Assembly: GCF_963576675.1 (NCBI RefSeq)
Contig: NC_088913.1
Location: 20,038,001 to 20,102,000, forward strand
DNA length: 64,000 nucleotides
From: Euphorbia lathyris
Taxonomy: Eukaryota > Streptophyta > Magnoliopsida > Malpighiales > Euphorbiaceae
Direction of reading: 5' to 3'
Numbering within the stretch: position 1 is the first letter of the stretch; each line of letters begins with the position of its first letter. The notes under the pieces were generated by a model that ran no database searches, was not told the DNA's origin, and saw nothing but the letters and a program-made list of their open reading frames with translations. This document shows, piece by piece, positions 1 through 11,000 of the stretch. A program made the position numbers and the translations under genes.

Positions 1-2
1 AG

Positions 3-671
3 AGTCCGTTAGGTCTGCATAAGTTGAACATAGATAAAAGTAGATATGTTCCAGCTATTGGAACATTTTGGGTAACTGGCGATGGCCGTGATAGGCTGAA
101 TGAAATCGATTCAACTGTAGCCTATGCTGAAAAAGTTATTTTTGAGTTGTGGAAATTTGTCAAGGATGGGCTAGCTTTGCCTCTGTTGATTGATTTGTGT
201 GAAAAAACTGGTTTGGATCTCCCACCTTGCTTGATTCGTCTTCCAGCTGACTTAAAGTTCCAAATTTTGGAGTTACTGCCGGGTCAAGATATCGCTAGAG
301 TGGCATGTGTTTGTAAAGAGATGAAGTATTTGTCTTCTAACAATGAGTTATGGAAGGAAAAATATATGTCCGAATTTGGCACTGGGACTGGAGCAGTATT
401 ATCACATAACAGTAATTGGAAAGCAAGGTTTGCTTCTTGTTGGGAGAACACTAAGAAGAGGAAGAGAATAGGATTAAGTAGGACGACGGATTATCTACTG
501 GGACCTAATCCGTTTGGAGTTCCTCAACTCTTCCCTAGACATGGATTTTATCCTTTCGGAAATCCTCGAGTGATAATTGGTGACCAAGATCGGCAGCAGA
601 GACAATATGATTTACTTGCCGGCAGATTTCAATTGCGGAGAATTCATAATCTTGGAGGGTTCAATGCATAG
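3..671 (+). CDS. F-box protein, SKIP22/FBXO7-like (5' partial)
   Basis: The frame is open to the window edge, so only the C-terminal ~222 residues are visible and the true start lies upstream. An F-box is seen in the segment LIRLPADLKFQILELLPG, followed by the typical ARVACVCKEM and ELWKEKY steps. Before it is a segment resembling the PI31/FBXO7-type domain (FWVTGDGRDRLNEID, then VIFELWKFVKDGLALPLLIDLC). After it is a proline/glycine/arginine-rich tail (LGPNPFGVPQLFPRHGFYPF). F-box proteins of this group act as substrate adaptors of SCF ubiquitin ligases by binding SKP1/ASK. The order 'PI31-like region, F-box, Pro/Gly/Arg tail' is that of plant SKIP22 and animal FBXO7. It ends with TAG at 669-671. 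No stop or frameshift is seen, so it is probably functional. The family call is by eye. Confidence 0.8.
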   Translation, partial: SPLGLHKLNIDKSRYVPAIGTFWVTGDGRDRLNEIDSTVAYAEKVIFELWKFVKDGLALPLLIDLCEKTGLDLPPCLIRLPADLKFQILELLPGQDIARVACVCKEMKYLSSNNELWKEKYMSEFGTGTGAVLSHNSNWKARFASCWENTKKRKRIGLSRTTDYLLGPNPFGVPQLFPRHGFYPFGNPRVIIGDQDRQQRQYDLLAGRFQLRRIHNLGGFNA

Positions 672-761
672 TTATGAGGAACTGAAGCTTTGTTGTGGCT
701 GAATGCTGTGAAGGGACTTTTTGCTGGAGAGGCATGTAAGTAGTCTTTAAACATGTCAGAT

Positions 762-2210
762 AATAGTGTTTGTAAGTAACTGCCATATCCATTAGGTTTA
801 AGGCTTCTATGAGAATGCAAATTTTGTATATTTGCACAAGCATAACTTTGTTAAAATGCTTATATTATATGTTAAATGCATTGACTCTTAGCCTCTTACA
901 TCCATCCTTCATTGTTAGTTAATATTTTTAGTTGTTATGCTCTTTCATTTTGTTAGTCTTGTAGCTGAATGTTGTTGAAGTTTATGATTACAGTGTTGTT
1001 GGTTTGTGCTGAGCTACCATTTTTTAGGTTGTTTCCCTAATTTGGGTAGGGATAGGGATGTCAATTTCCAAGACGACAACACAATTTAAGAGAATTTTTT
1101 TTGACAATGACTATCATTTTTGAGTCATTTATATTATATATAGGGCTGTAATCGAGCCGAGCAGAGTTTTGGCCTGCTCAAGCTCTTCTCGCTATAAAAT
1201 TAACGAGCTCGAGCCGAGCTTTGGCTTGCTGCAGCTCGGCTCAGCTCATTAGAAAATAAACGAGCTCGAGCCGAGCTTCGAGCTTGTTTCGAGCCCAAAA
1301 TCCTATTTGAATTTGGTTCATTAAGAAAATTATCTAACCATGAATTGGTTGTGAGTAAATCGTTAATTATATTTATAAAGTTTGCTCACAAATAGCCTTT
1401 TAATTGTGTACATAAACAAAGATCACAAGCAAAGTTCGTGAATAAATAAACAAAATGCTTACAAATAGTTCGTCTATTACTCATTTATTATATTTGCAAA
1501 TGAACTCATCTAATAGCAAATGAAATAATATTAAGTTTAGATATTTGTGAACTAACACAAAACTATATAGTTTTCTACAAAACTAAAATTTGTTCATAAA
1601 TGTACTAATCGAGCTGCTCGTGAGCTTTCGAGCCAAGCTTTGGTCCGCTCAAGCTTGGATCGTTTATGATTGTCATCGATTGTGACACTAATTTTTGTGA
1701 TTTGTTGAATTGTGACATGTCATGTTTCATCCTTCATTAGGCATTTTGGCAAACTATGAGAATGTGGTACCTTTCTTACTGTGATTTAGTGCTTGCGAGC
1801 ATTCCACTCCCTATCTTTGATAGCTTTTACGGTAACTTACATTCACGACCCTTAAATTATAGTGCTATGCTACTAATATTATGGCTCTTAAACTTTATTT
1901 ATCAGTATAGAAATCACTGGCCATAGTTTATGATGATATTGTTGTAACATTAAAATCCAAATCATGAGGGGTAAAATAGGTATTTCACCATAATCTATGC
2001 TGATATTGATTAAAAAAGTCAATGATCTAATTGAAACTTTTTCAGGTCATCAATTTCTTATTTTTTCCTACTGTTGATTTGGACTTTAAGGTTACAGTAT
2101 TGTGAAGTTTAAGGATTTTTACGTCGAAAAGTTTAGGTGTGATAATGTTAGTAGTCCTATAGTTCAGATTCCATGGATGATTTTGCTTTACGATTGTTTA
2201 TTTCCTAAAT
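762..2210. repeat. Tandem segmental duplication, copy 1
   Basis: This block and the one at about 2378-3790 align in order: the segment from 'taatagtgtttgtaagtaac' through 'ctcttacatccatccttcat', then the 'tgttagtctt..gctgaatgttgttg' segment, then 'ctatgagaat.tggtaccttt', then a MULE-like 'ggtaa.ttacattca.ga.cc' part. The copies are about 1.6 kb apart and clearly diverged, so the duplication is old. Copy 1 is interrupted by the element at about 1140-1675, which copy 2 lacks at that position. Confidence 0.75.
1140..1675. mobile_element. Degenerate non-autonomous DNA element (hAT-like 'gggctgtaatcgagccgagc' type)
   Basis: The left end reads tagggctgtaatcgagccga and is followed by repeats of cgagctcgagccgagctt. 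The right end carries the inverted version (tcgagccaagctttggtccg, then ctcaagcttgg). This GAGCCGAGC-rich termini style is common in non-autonomous hAT-like elements of plants. The termini are degenerate and no clean 8-bp target duplication was found. It lies inside copy 1 of the tandem duplication and is absent from copy 2, so it inserted after the duplication. Confidence 0.5.
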
Positions 2211-2636
2211 TGCCCCTCTCGTTTTATCTATCCCCTGTTTATTTTGGGGTTCTTTAGCTGGACATGAAATCGGATAATCTCTGCCTAGTCTTTGACAATG
2301 GGAATGTGTGTTCTAAATTCTAATGTTGTATATGCGATGGTGTATAATACATTTTGAGGTCATCAAGTAATTTCTTGTAATAGTGTTTGTAAGTAACTGC
2401 CAAATCTATTAGGTTTAAGGCTTCTATGAGAATGCAATTTTTGCATATTTGCAAAAGTAAAACTTTTTTAAAGTGCCTTATATTATATGTTAAATGTATT
2501 GACTCTTAGCCTCTTACATCCATCCTTCATCGATAGTTCATATTGTTGGCTGTTATACTCTTTTATTTTGTTAGTCTTGCAGCTGAATGTTGTTGTAGTT
2601 TATGATTTTAGTGTTGTTGTTATATGCTGAGTGTCA

Positions 2637-3177
2637 TGGGCCAGGTATGAATCAGGCCAAAACCCCGTGTGGCGCCTCGAGTTTTCCCAAGTCTCGGCCA
2701 GCCAACTCCTACCGAAGGGTCTATCCCCTTAAGTGTCCCGTCAATGCATATGTCAGTGTTCCGTCCTAGAGGGTCTCTCTGTGATTAAACCTCATCCTAG
2801 AATGGGCATGCACTATGGGTTCTCGGCGGCCCCATAGTGTCCATAGAGTTCCTCTCTATAGAGACATCCGCCTCGCCTCACGAAGGACGTATGCCCGACT
2901 CTCCTGTCCCTAGTGGACGAGGGTGGATCGCTTAAGCCAATTCCGACTACTGAACCAGGGGTGGCGGAGATCCAACGTTAGGGGTAGTCTCATCCCCTAT
3001 AGTGTTCCTTATACCAATTCAGCCTCTTCCATCAGCGTATGTTGATGTGTTCCATTCGTTACTCCATGTCGAAGCCTTCTCGTAGCTTTGCCTATTCTTT
3101 GCACTGATGTGTTCCATATGTTGATACTCCTAATACTTACTTCACGATTGTTCCTTTTGATACTCCGAATACCAGTA
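2637..3177. mobile_element. Unclassified GC-richer insertion in copy 2
   Basis: The sequence from 'tgtcatgggccaggtatgaa' onward is clearly GC-richer than its surroundings and absent from copy 1 of the duplication. It contains no ORF of note. The start TG and the style suggest a solo LTR or TRIM fragment, but no target duplication or second boundary could be fixed. Confidence 0.35.
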
Positions 3178-3350
3178 ATTTTCACCTAGTCAGTGATTGA
3201 CCAAGTGAATTTGGTCACTCGCCGTTAAATGTAAGCTTATTAAAATCCTATGGTGGAGATTAAAATTATCTTAAGGTTTGGATTTACTCCTCCTAGATCT
3301 AATGATGACTAACCAAATTCACTTGATCAGTCATTGACCAGGCGAAAACC
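3178..3350. mobile_element. MITE with ~38-bp terminal inverted repeats
   Basis: The left arm (3178-3217: attttcacctagtcagtgat, then tgaccaagtgaatttggt) is matched by the reverse complement of the right arm (3312-3350) with only a few mismatches. The inner ~95 bp is single-copy and non-coding. Family and target duplication are unclear. Confidence 0.7.
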
Positions 3351-3977
3351 ACCGCTCCGTTGGTTGAATTGTGAGTTGTCCTGTTTCAGCTATGAGAATA
3401 TGGTACCTTTCCTATTGATCAATCTCCCCTGTTATTATTTGCCTCCTGAGCATTCCACTTCATATCCATGATAACCTTTAGGGTAAATTACATTCATGAT
3501 CCCTAAATTATAGTGCTACTAACATTATGTATGCTTCTCTGCTTCATTATGTATGCTTCCCTGCTTCATTTATTGGTATAGGTATTTGATCATAAATTAT
3601 ATTTATGGTGATATTGATTAATAAAAAAAATTGAGTCATCATTCCGTTAATTTTTTTAATGGTTGATTTGGACTTAACTTTACAGTCTTGTGAAGTTTCA
3701 AAATTTTTTATGTCCAACAATGAAGTCAGTAGTTCTATAGTTCCGGGTCATGATGAATTTACTACTGTATAAACGATGTTTATTTCCTAAGTTTAGTGGC
3801 GTTGGTTTCTTGGGGGTCGATTTTACACACGTGTGTGTAATTTATTTATTTTTACTAAATAGAACTTGTTCAAATTTTTTTTTATATATACGTATTATAA
3901 TAATCTGTGTCATTAAAAACTAATTTTTAAGTACTGATGTGACAAACAATCAAATGATCAATTAATTTAAAATGTAG

Positions 3978-4108
3978 CCTACTGGACATTCTTCGTGCTG
4001 ACTGATTTGAGAAGTGCTGATTGACTCTGTTTTATTGTAATGTTTTTTCTTTTGTTGGTTTGTTTTGTTCTCTTTGGTGCTTAGCCCTTCCTTATCTACC
4101 AAAAAAAA
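3978..4108 (+). mobile_element. 5'-truncated LINE 3' end with poly-A and 11-bp TSD
   Basis: A 131-bp segment ends in 'ttatctacc' plus eight A and is flanked by the direct repeats ttaaaatgtag at 3967-3977 and 4109-4119. A T/G-rich 3' tail followed by poly-A and a target-site duplication of about 11 bp is the hallmark of target-primed reverse transcription by L1-type LINEs. Confidence 0.75.
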
Positions 4109-4915
4109 TTAAAATGTAGACAAATAGACAAACAATGATTTAATTAATTTAAAAACAAGTTATAAAGAAAGAGGGAGAAAAAGTAAAAGAAAAATCTAAT
4201 ATAAGGAGTGATTAGAAATTTGGATTTAGGGAAGGGTAAAAAAATTGGAAAATTTACATTGATATTCAATTCTTAAAAAATATCTATAATTATGTCAAAA
4301 AATAATTTGAATTTTATCAAATTTAAAAACAATCATTTTTTAAAACAAATCACGTAACATCCTAAAAGATAGATAGGAATTTTGAAATTAATAACTACAT
4401 AAATCTATGACATTTTTCAAATATATTATTAATTAAATTATCTATATTTATTGAAGTATAAATATTACTAGAACGAAACCCTCGCTTTGCTTCGGATAAT
4501 CAAAAACTATATTAATATAAACTTAAGAAACACATGAAAAATAAAGGTTATCTTGCAAAGTAGTGAGTTTGTATTTTTGGTGCAAAAAATTGTTAGTTTC
4601 ATTCTTAGTTATCTAAGAAACGTTTTTTATATGGGAAAATCGTTTAGAATGTTAGAGAGACCAATTGCATGAAATTGATATTTAATTTGTACATAAAATA
4701 GACCCAATTGATATTTAATGAAAGATATAGTTAAATTATCATTAAAACAAAGTTTCCAAAATAAAGATTGTGAGGAAGTTTTAAAAAAATCATGCTACAT
4801 GTATTCAAGTCCAAAAACTAAACATATTGGGTCTTTTTCCTACCAAAAAAACATATTGGGTCGTTTCTATCTATTTGTGTGGATTGATTTTGCATTTCCA
4901 CTACCTAAAATTAGA

Positions 4916-5077
4916 CCTGGCAATTATCGTGTTTCGTGTCAAAATCGTGTTATCTCATATTTATGTTCCATATGGTTTTATATGTTATAAATGCTAGAAA
5001 AATGATTTTGGTGTCAATCGTGTCGTGTCAGTTGGGTTGACTCTGTAATCGTGTTTTCGTGTCAGAAACTGCCACCT
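4916..5077. mobile_element. 162-bp insertion flanked by 15-bp direct repeats
   Basis: The direct repeat ctacctaaaattaga occurs at 4901-4915 and 5078-5092. The insert begins 'cctggcaattatcgtg' and ends 'gtgtcagaaactgccacct', giving weak terminal inverted similarity (cctggca versus, reverse-complemented, aggtggcag). It may be a non-autonomous hAT-like element or a SINE-like insert. The long direct repeat is unusual for hAT. Confidence 0.55.
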
Positions 5078-5464
5078 CTACCTAAAATTAGATCCATGTA
5101 CCTGATAAGAAAATATAACAAAAGTCATTAAAGAAACAATATTAAGAAAAATAGATACAGAGCAATTTCATTACTGAAGTAGAGGATATATAGAATATAA
5201 AAATTTATATGATTTAAAAATCTAATATTTTGTTGAAAATTTTGTCTTAGAAAATGAAGCTTTTCATCTACTACGAATCCTTAGAATTATTAAAAAGTTG
5301 AACATAATTTTAATTTTCTTTAGAATCGATTCTGCAATTTCAAATGTATAAAACATCAAGATAAATTAAAAAATCACCTCTTCGATCCAGAAATTTCACA
5401 CTTTTAATTAAGAAACGTGTAATATCTAACAAAATGCAATAGAACACACAAAAAAAAAGATCAT

Positions 5465-5858
5465 AACCCTAAACGACCGTTGACGGTTTCAAAATAAAAA
5501 ATTCGAAGAGTTAATGATATTATAAGGAACTTTAATTCTTAAAAAATTTTGTTTTGAGGTCATTTACGTGTTTTTTGGTTAGGCGAGATGGTGAATTTCT
5601 GGAGAGAAAAAGCTCTAAAAAATATGATTTTGAAAAATAAAAAATATGATTTCATGGTAAATGTCGTTCTCAACAACTTTAATTCTTGAATATTTTCATT
5701 TTGAGGACGTTACCGGTTATTTTGAGGAATTAGTTAAAGTTCAATGGTCATCAGTGTTAAAAAGATTAAAGTTAAGTAATCATACTGTTAAAAATTGAAG
5801 TTAAGTGACCATAATGTTAAAATAAGTAAAGTTCAGTGGCCATGGGTGTAATTTACCC
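5465..5858. mobile_element. Truncated MULE copy, same family as 30022-30548
   Basis: The segment from 'gaccgttgacgg' to the terminus 'gggtgtaatttaccc' aligns with the inner and right parts of the complete element at 30022-30548. The shared core includes 'aaagctctaaaaaatatgat' and 'gtaaatgtcgttct'. The left terminal inverted repeat is missing. Confidence 0.7.
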
Positions 5859-6111
5859 CAAACAAAAGATAATGAGTGAAGCAAAAGTAGAGATGATCCT
5901 GAAATAGAAAAGCTATCGTAAAGGCACAGACTTAAAGTGACGTCGTTTGGAGAGAAATAGGAAGGTAATTAGCTTAACCAAATGAGGGCAAAGATGGAAA
6001 GGAAAAAAAATTCAAATTGATTTCAATTCACTGTTTATATCCCCATTCAGGCTTAATTCCATAGAATAATTTCTATTCATAAGTTTTAGATAAAAGATCC
6101 AAAAAAAAAAA

Positions 6112-7416
6112 ATTGGCCACAAGTTCCTAAGGGGGGAGGGGATTGACTCGGTAAAAAAAGATTTTCTCACAAAGTTCAATAGCATAAAACACTATGCGTG
6201 GTAAAAGGCAGCTTTAGTTGATCAGCAACTAAAGTTGTTTCTGATATTGATTCAGAAGATAGCACTTAGGGGTCTATTTCTGAACACGATACTTTATTTA
6301 ATAACTCAGCAGGCTAAGTTGGATAATCACACATCAAAGATAAAAAAGCAAGCAATAATAAGAGATAAGGGTTAGAAGATACTATTCAGCAGTTTTATCC
6401 TGGTTCGGCCTCCTGCCTACATTCAGTCCCCAAAATTCTTCTTCCGAGCTTTAATTCACTACTGAGCTCTTTCTAGTATAGCACAAACCCTTACAATAGT
6501 TAATGAACAGTTACAGAGTACCGTCCTCTATATACCTACACTCAAAACTATCAAACTTTGGTTGCTGAGTATCGAGCAACTTAGAGCCTCCTAACTAACT
6601 ATGATAATTGATAAAGTTTTGTTCTAAACTAAGAACTTTTTGATTGATCTAATCTATCGTTTACACAGAAGATGAGAGTTTGTGTAATATTGTTTTTCTT
6701 TGCTTTTGCTGGAACTTCAAGAATAAATTGCTTAGAGCTTTTGCATATGAAGATCAAGTTCCAATGAAGCAAATGACAAGCCTTTTATAGTGACACTTCA
6801 AAGCATCGGTCATTTCGAATTTCGAAATAACCGTTAGAGGGAAATGATTATGTTGTCCCTTTCGTCCTCAGCAGCCAGTGCCATGGCCAATCACAAAGAT
6901 GCCTTCTTTGTCGTTCTGTTTCTTGGTCAGCAGCGCTTCAATGCTTTACACAGAAGCATCAGATTCTCTCTCCATTTTTGGCAAAGTCTTCAGGTCAGCG
7001 ACAACTTGCCTGTTGCTTCTGAATCTTTCCGCAAATAGTTAGGCTTTGTCTGCAAGTTACTAAGTCAATTTTTCTCTGTCTGCTTGTTCCTTTGGCCTCC
7101 CGAAATCAGCAGTTTCATGGTGAAGGCAAGGCTTTCTTCTGGATCCTTTTTCTTACTGGGCTGAGTCAATCCATAAGCCTTGGATCCATTTGGCCTTTTT
7201 CTTTATATCCTTGGACTTTGACTTTAACACTTGGGCTTGGACTTTATTTCAATTTCTTTACACTTATGATTTAATTTATCCAAACACTCAACAAACACAT
7301 TAGTATAACATAAATCAATGTTTTAAATTTAATGTGTTGACAATTTTATTTACGGATATTAATTCCAATTTATATTTTTATCAAATCAAAATTAATGTGA
7401 AAATTATGTTTCAACA
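6112..7416 (-). repeat. Solo LTR, SIRE-like copia family
   Basis: This block aligns with the LTR at 61402-62811. Shared anchors are 'tatcctggttcggcctc' with 'ctgcctac..tcagtcccca', 'actgagctctt' with 'agcacaaac', and the end 'tgtttcaaca'. On the minus strand a TATA box (CTATAAAAGG, plus 6781-6790) fits LTR promoter position. No internal coding region flanks it, so it is a solo LTR. The left end is eroded (ttggccac against ttggtccc) and no clean 5-bp target duplication is visible, so it is older than the right-hand copy. Confidence 0.75.
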
Positions 7417-8096
7417 ATCATCTCTAATCAGGGTAGTTCTGGTGGTCGAAGGGACCTGGGCCTCTCAAGTACTCTGTTTCTGTCCCTGCTTAAGCTACCC
7501 TCTCACTTCATGCATTTTTATGTGCCAAAATAAAAATTAAGTATTAAAGTTTAAAATAGAATTAAGTTGGCAATTATAAATGTAATTTATCCGAACAATA
7601 TATAAAAAGTCCATTTACAATAGATATAGTACCACAAATTTGTTTAACAGAGTTCATAAAAGTTATAAATAAAAGGATAAAAACTATAAATTTAACTTTA
7701 TGATTATTAAAAGAGAACTAATTTAATTTTCACATACAAAATAATATAATATTAAATATAACATTTATCACACAGTAAAATTTCAAATATTATTAATGAA
7801 ATGAGTTTTTTCATAATCAATTTCATTTTTTTCATAATCAATTTCATACTCTGGTCATCTTCTAAACACGAGCGTTCTAGTCACTTAATGAGGTTTGAAA
7901 TTGCAAATCTTCTGTTAATAATAATAATGAAAACTTAAGTTTCTTAATGAGGTTTGAAATTACATTATTTTATAAACATTAGACTTAAGATTGGATTGTT
8001 TTATATGTGAAAACTTAAATCCGCTCTTTCTTAATAACATAATACTAAATTTATACATTACTAGACAATGATGGCAAGCTAGACCAAATATTTTTT
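7417..8096. other. 3' flank of OMT1, homologous to 58110-58870
   Basis: No gene is seen. Short blocks (ttataaataaaagg, then actaaatttatac, then gggaaacattgaata) match the flank of the OMT relic near 58110-58870, showing that the duplicated OMT unit included several hundred bases downstream of the stop. A 20-bp tandem duplication (ttttttcataatcaatttca) lies near 7805-7845. Confidence 0.6.
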
Positions 8097-11000
8097 TTAA
8101 GGGAAACATTGAATAACAGAATGAAGGGCAGCAATAAAAGTAATAGAATGAGAGGAAAAGCCAGCTTTTTTAATAACAAATTCCCATTCTTTCGAGGTTC
8201 TCTCTTTGCCTGTGTTTGTATGAGCCATCATCACCATGTCCATCAATAACCTTGCTATTTCCATTTCATCATCTTTTTTTTCTTCGCTGATTACTGCATC
8301 AATAATGATTACTTTTCCATTTTCTTTTGGAATTGCTTCTTTACATTTCTTCAGAATTTTTATGCAATCTTCATCGTTCCAATCGTGCAAAACCCACTGC
8401 ATTCATATGATATTTTCATTAATATAAGTGTTAAATGTCTAAATTTGTTCTTAGTATTTTTTCAAAAGTATAAATATATCACGGACGTTCACGGGATAGT
8501 TGAAATATTGGATCAATTACAAAAGAACATATGTATTAAGCCTAAAATTTAATCTTCAATGCATAAAACTTGGATCAATTTTGAACTCGAATAACATAAC
8601 CATAAAACAAAACTTTTGCCTAGGCCCGTGGCGAAAAGCACGAGAATGCTACTCGACCATTGGCAACCACCTTCTTATAGGGGTTATTAAATGGGGGATT
8701 ATCTCATTGCCTATTTTTCCAACTTCATTATATCTCTAATATATAAGGTGGTTACTGAACTTTTAGAGATCGAGATGCGATGATAAACTTGGACCTTCAC
8801 ATATACATTCTATTTTATTTATTTTTAAGTTGGAGGCTAGATGAATTTTTTATTATTACAATAGATAACATACAATTTAGCCGTACGGTTATTAGGAGAT
8901 AGCAATTAGCAGCTACACACAAAATAGTGCAATCTTAAGTCTAACATTTATCAGTTGGTATAGTTTCAAATTTAATTCACGAAAAAGAGACTTTTTATGT
9001 ATAATTTCATGTTATGTCATTGCTCAAATATCCACCAGTCTCGTAACTCAATATGGTTTGAAATTACACATTTTATATTAATGAAAAAAAAACCATTTTT
9101 AATCAACTAGACTTGAAGTTGCATCAACTCGTAATTGTTATATTTACGAAGTTGTTCAATAATTATAGTTATCAAATACACTTAATGCAAATTAAGTGAT
9201 TTTGAAGTTACTAGAAATTGTTTCCAATATGGAAAAAATTGGTAAAAGAACATCCTCAACCCTTGATCTTTTCTGGTTTCTTAAGCTCTTGATTTTTATT
9301 TTGATATATTAAATCTATAATCTTTTATTTTTTTTACATTAGGTCCATGATCAATTTTGAATATAAAACTAAGTTAAAGGAGTGTAATTCATTTCACTTA
9401 TGATCGAAATTTATATTTTCACAGTTTAAAAACAATTTTTTTTTTTGTATAGTATTGCTATAGGGAAATTGTAAAAATTTAATTGTAAAAATACATATGC
9501 CATGAATCACATATTTTTATTGAATTAGAGTTTCACGATAACAAATTTGGTAAGCACGGTCTTAATAAGACCAAACGTAAATGATCAGAACTTTAATATG
9601 GGCAAGTAAAAGATTAAGTGCTTAATAACTAAAAAAAAATGAAAGATTATGGATTTCAAGCTGTTGTTTGCCGACAAAAGTTTATTATCATATATCTATC
9701 CAAGTCAGAGTAGTTGGGTTGTCCTAATAGATTTGATTTGTGCTTTCTTAATTAATTCCTATATTAAATTAAGTAGGTACCCTATGTAGTTCACCTGCTT
9801 CCAATATATTGATGAATTAATTAATTATTTAATTATACAACGTTGTTTAATGAACTATTTTATTTTTGTGAAAAAAAAAATGTCTATTTCAGTTTTTCTA
9901 AACAACGAGTTTAGTGTTTTATTTTAAACTGCAGTTAGAGTTAAAAAATAACAACATTTATTATTTTTATTTACATAAAGCATGTTTCTGTTTTAACATT
10001 ATTTCTATCTCTATAATATCATTTTCGAAAGAATAAAAACTTGCTCTGTTTAATAAAAATTTTATTTAAATTATTTTTATTATTTTGTATCATACGTCTT
10101 ATTTTATTATTTACTTGTTGATTAATTTAAAACATACTCATATTACATATTTTACATGCTAACATCAACAGTTCATGATAAATTTATCAAACACTATAAA
10201 TTAAACAACTAATAGTAATAATAAACAACTTACTGTAATAATAAACAGCTAACAACCATAGCTATTAACACCAAACATGTACTTAATTTGTTATTTTGTC
10301 ATTATTACAATAATTTATAAGTGAGAAGATATACAACTTTAGGTTATTTTTTGATACGATTTCAAATTAAAAGTTGTAGTTTTCTATATTAATTAAATAT
10401 AATAAAGTATTCTTAGCAAACTTTAATGATTGACATGTTTAATTGATTATGGTATAATACTATATTATTAAGTCTCTTTTCTAATTTCCAACAACATTAA
10501 CACGTTTTGAATTGGCTGGATTGGAAAAAAAATAAACGTCATTATATATCCACTTGCTCTAGTTTTTTTTATGGAGTTTTATATAGTTTTATGACAAAAA
10601 AAAAAAAAACATTGTAAGATCCCTCCATATTCCAATTTTAGTGGATTCAGCCTTTACTTTTTATTTCAAGGGTTAAGGTGCAAAAATACCCTTAACGTTT
10701 TGGGTCAGAAGCAATTTTACCCCTAACATCTAAAATAGTGCAATTTTGCCCCTAACGTTTGTAGCCAAGAGTAATTTTACCCTTAACATGGTAATTTGGG
10801 TCAATTTCAGACACTATTATAAAACATATATATTTTTGTTCTTTATTTTGCACCAATTACATATCCATTCGTATTTAAAAAAAAGAGGATTTCATGTTTT
10901 TTTTTGTAATTTAATAATAAAATTGAAGATTAATATTTATAAATTCGGTGAATTTTTTGATTTTTTTTGTCTAATTCGTACAAAAGACGGTAAATTTTTT

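Larger units (their letters stand above)
2378..3790. repeat. Tandem segmental duplication, copy 2
   Basis: Homologous to 762-2210 (see that entry). The homology is interrupted from about 2632 to 3355 by unrelated sequence and a MITE. Near 3472-3765 both copies hold a short MULE-like inverted-repeat segment beginning 'gggtaaattacattcatga', so that segment predates the duplication. Confidence 0.75.
3791..5464. other. AT-rich intergenic stretch without genes
   Basis: No coding region is seen. It holds a truncated LINE tail (3978-4108), a 162-bp insertion flanked by 15-bp repeats (4916-5077) and otherwise A/T-rich low-complexity DNA. The open frame at 4718-4990 partly covers the 162-bp insertion and shows no recognisable domain. 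Confidence 0.6.

Noticed and set aside
4466..4497. ctag followed by a GC-rich segment, possible Helitron 3' end on the minus strand
   Set aside because: The segment cgaaaccctcgctttgcttc does not form a convincing hairpin, so the CTAG is not supported as a terminus.
7092..7274. Hydrophobic 60-aa ORF near a solo LTR
   Set aside because: Inside the SIRE-like solo LTR (6112-7416), with no start context or domain.
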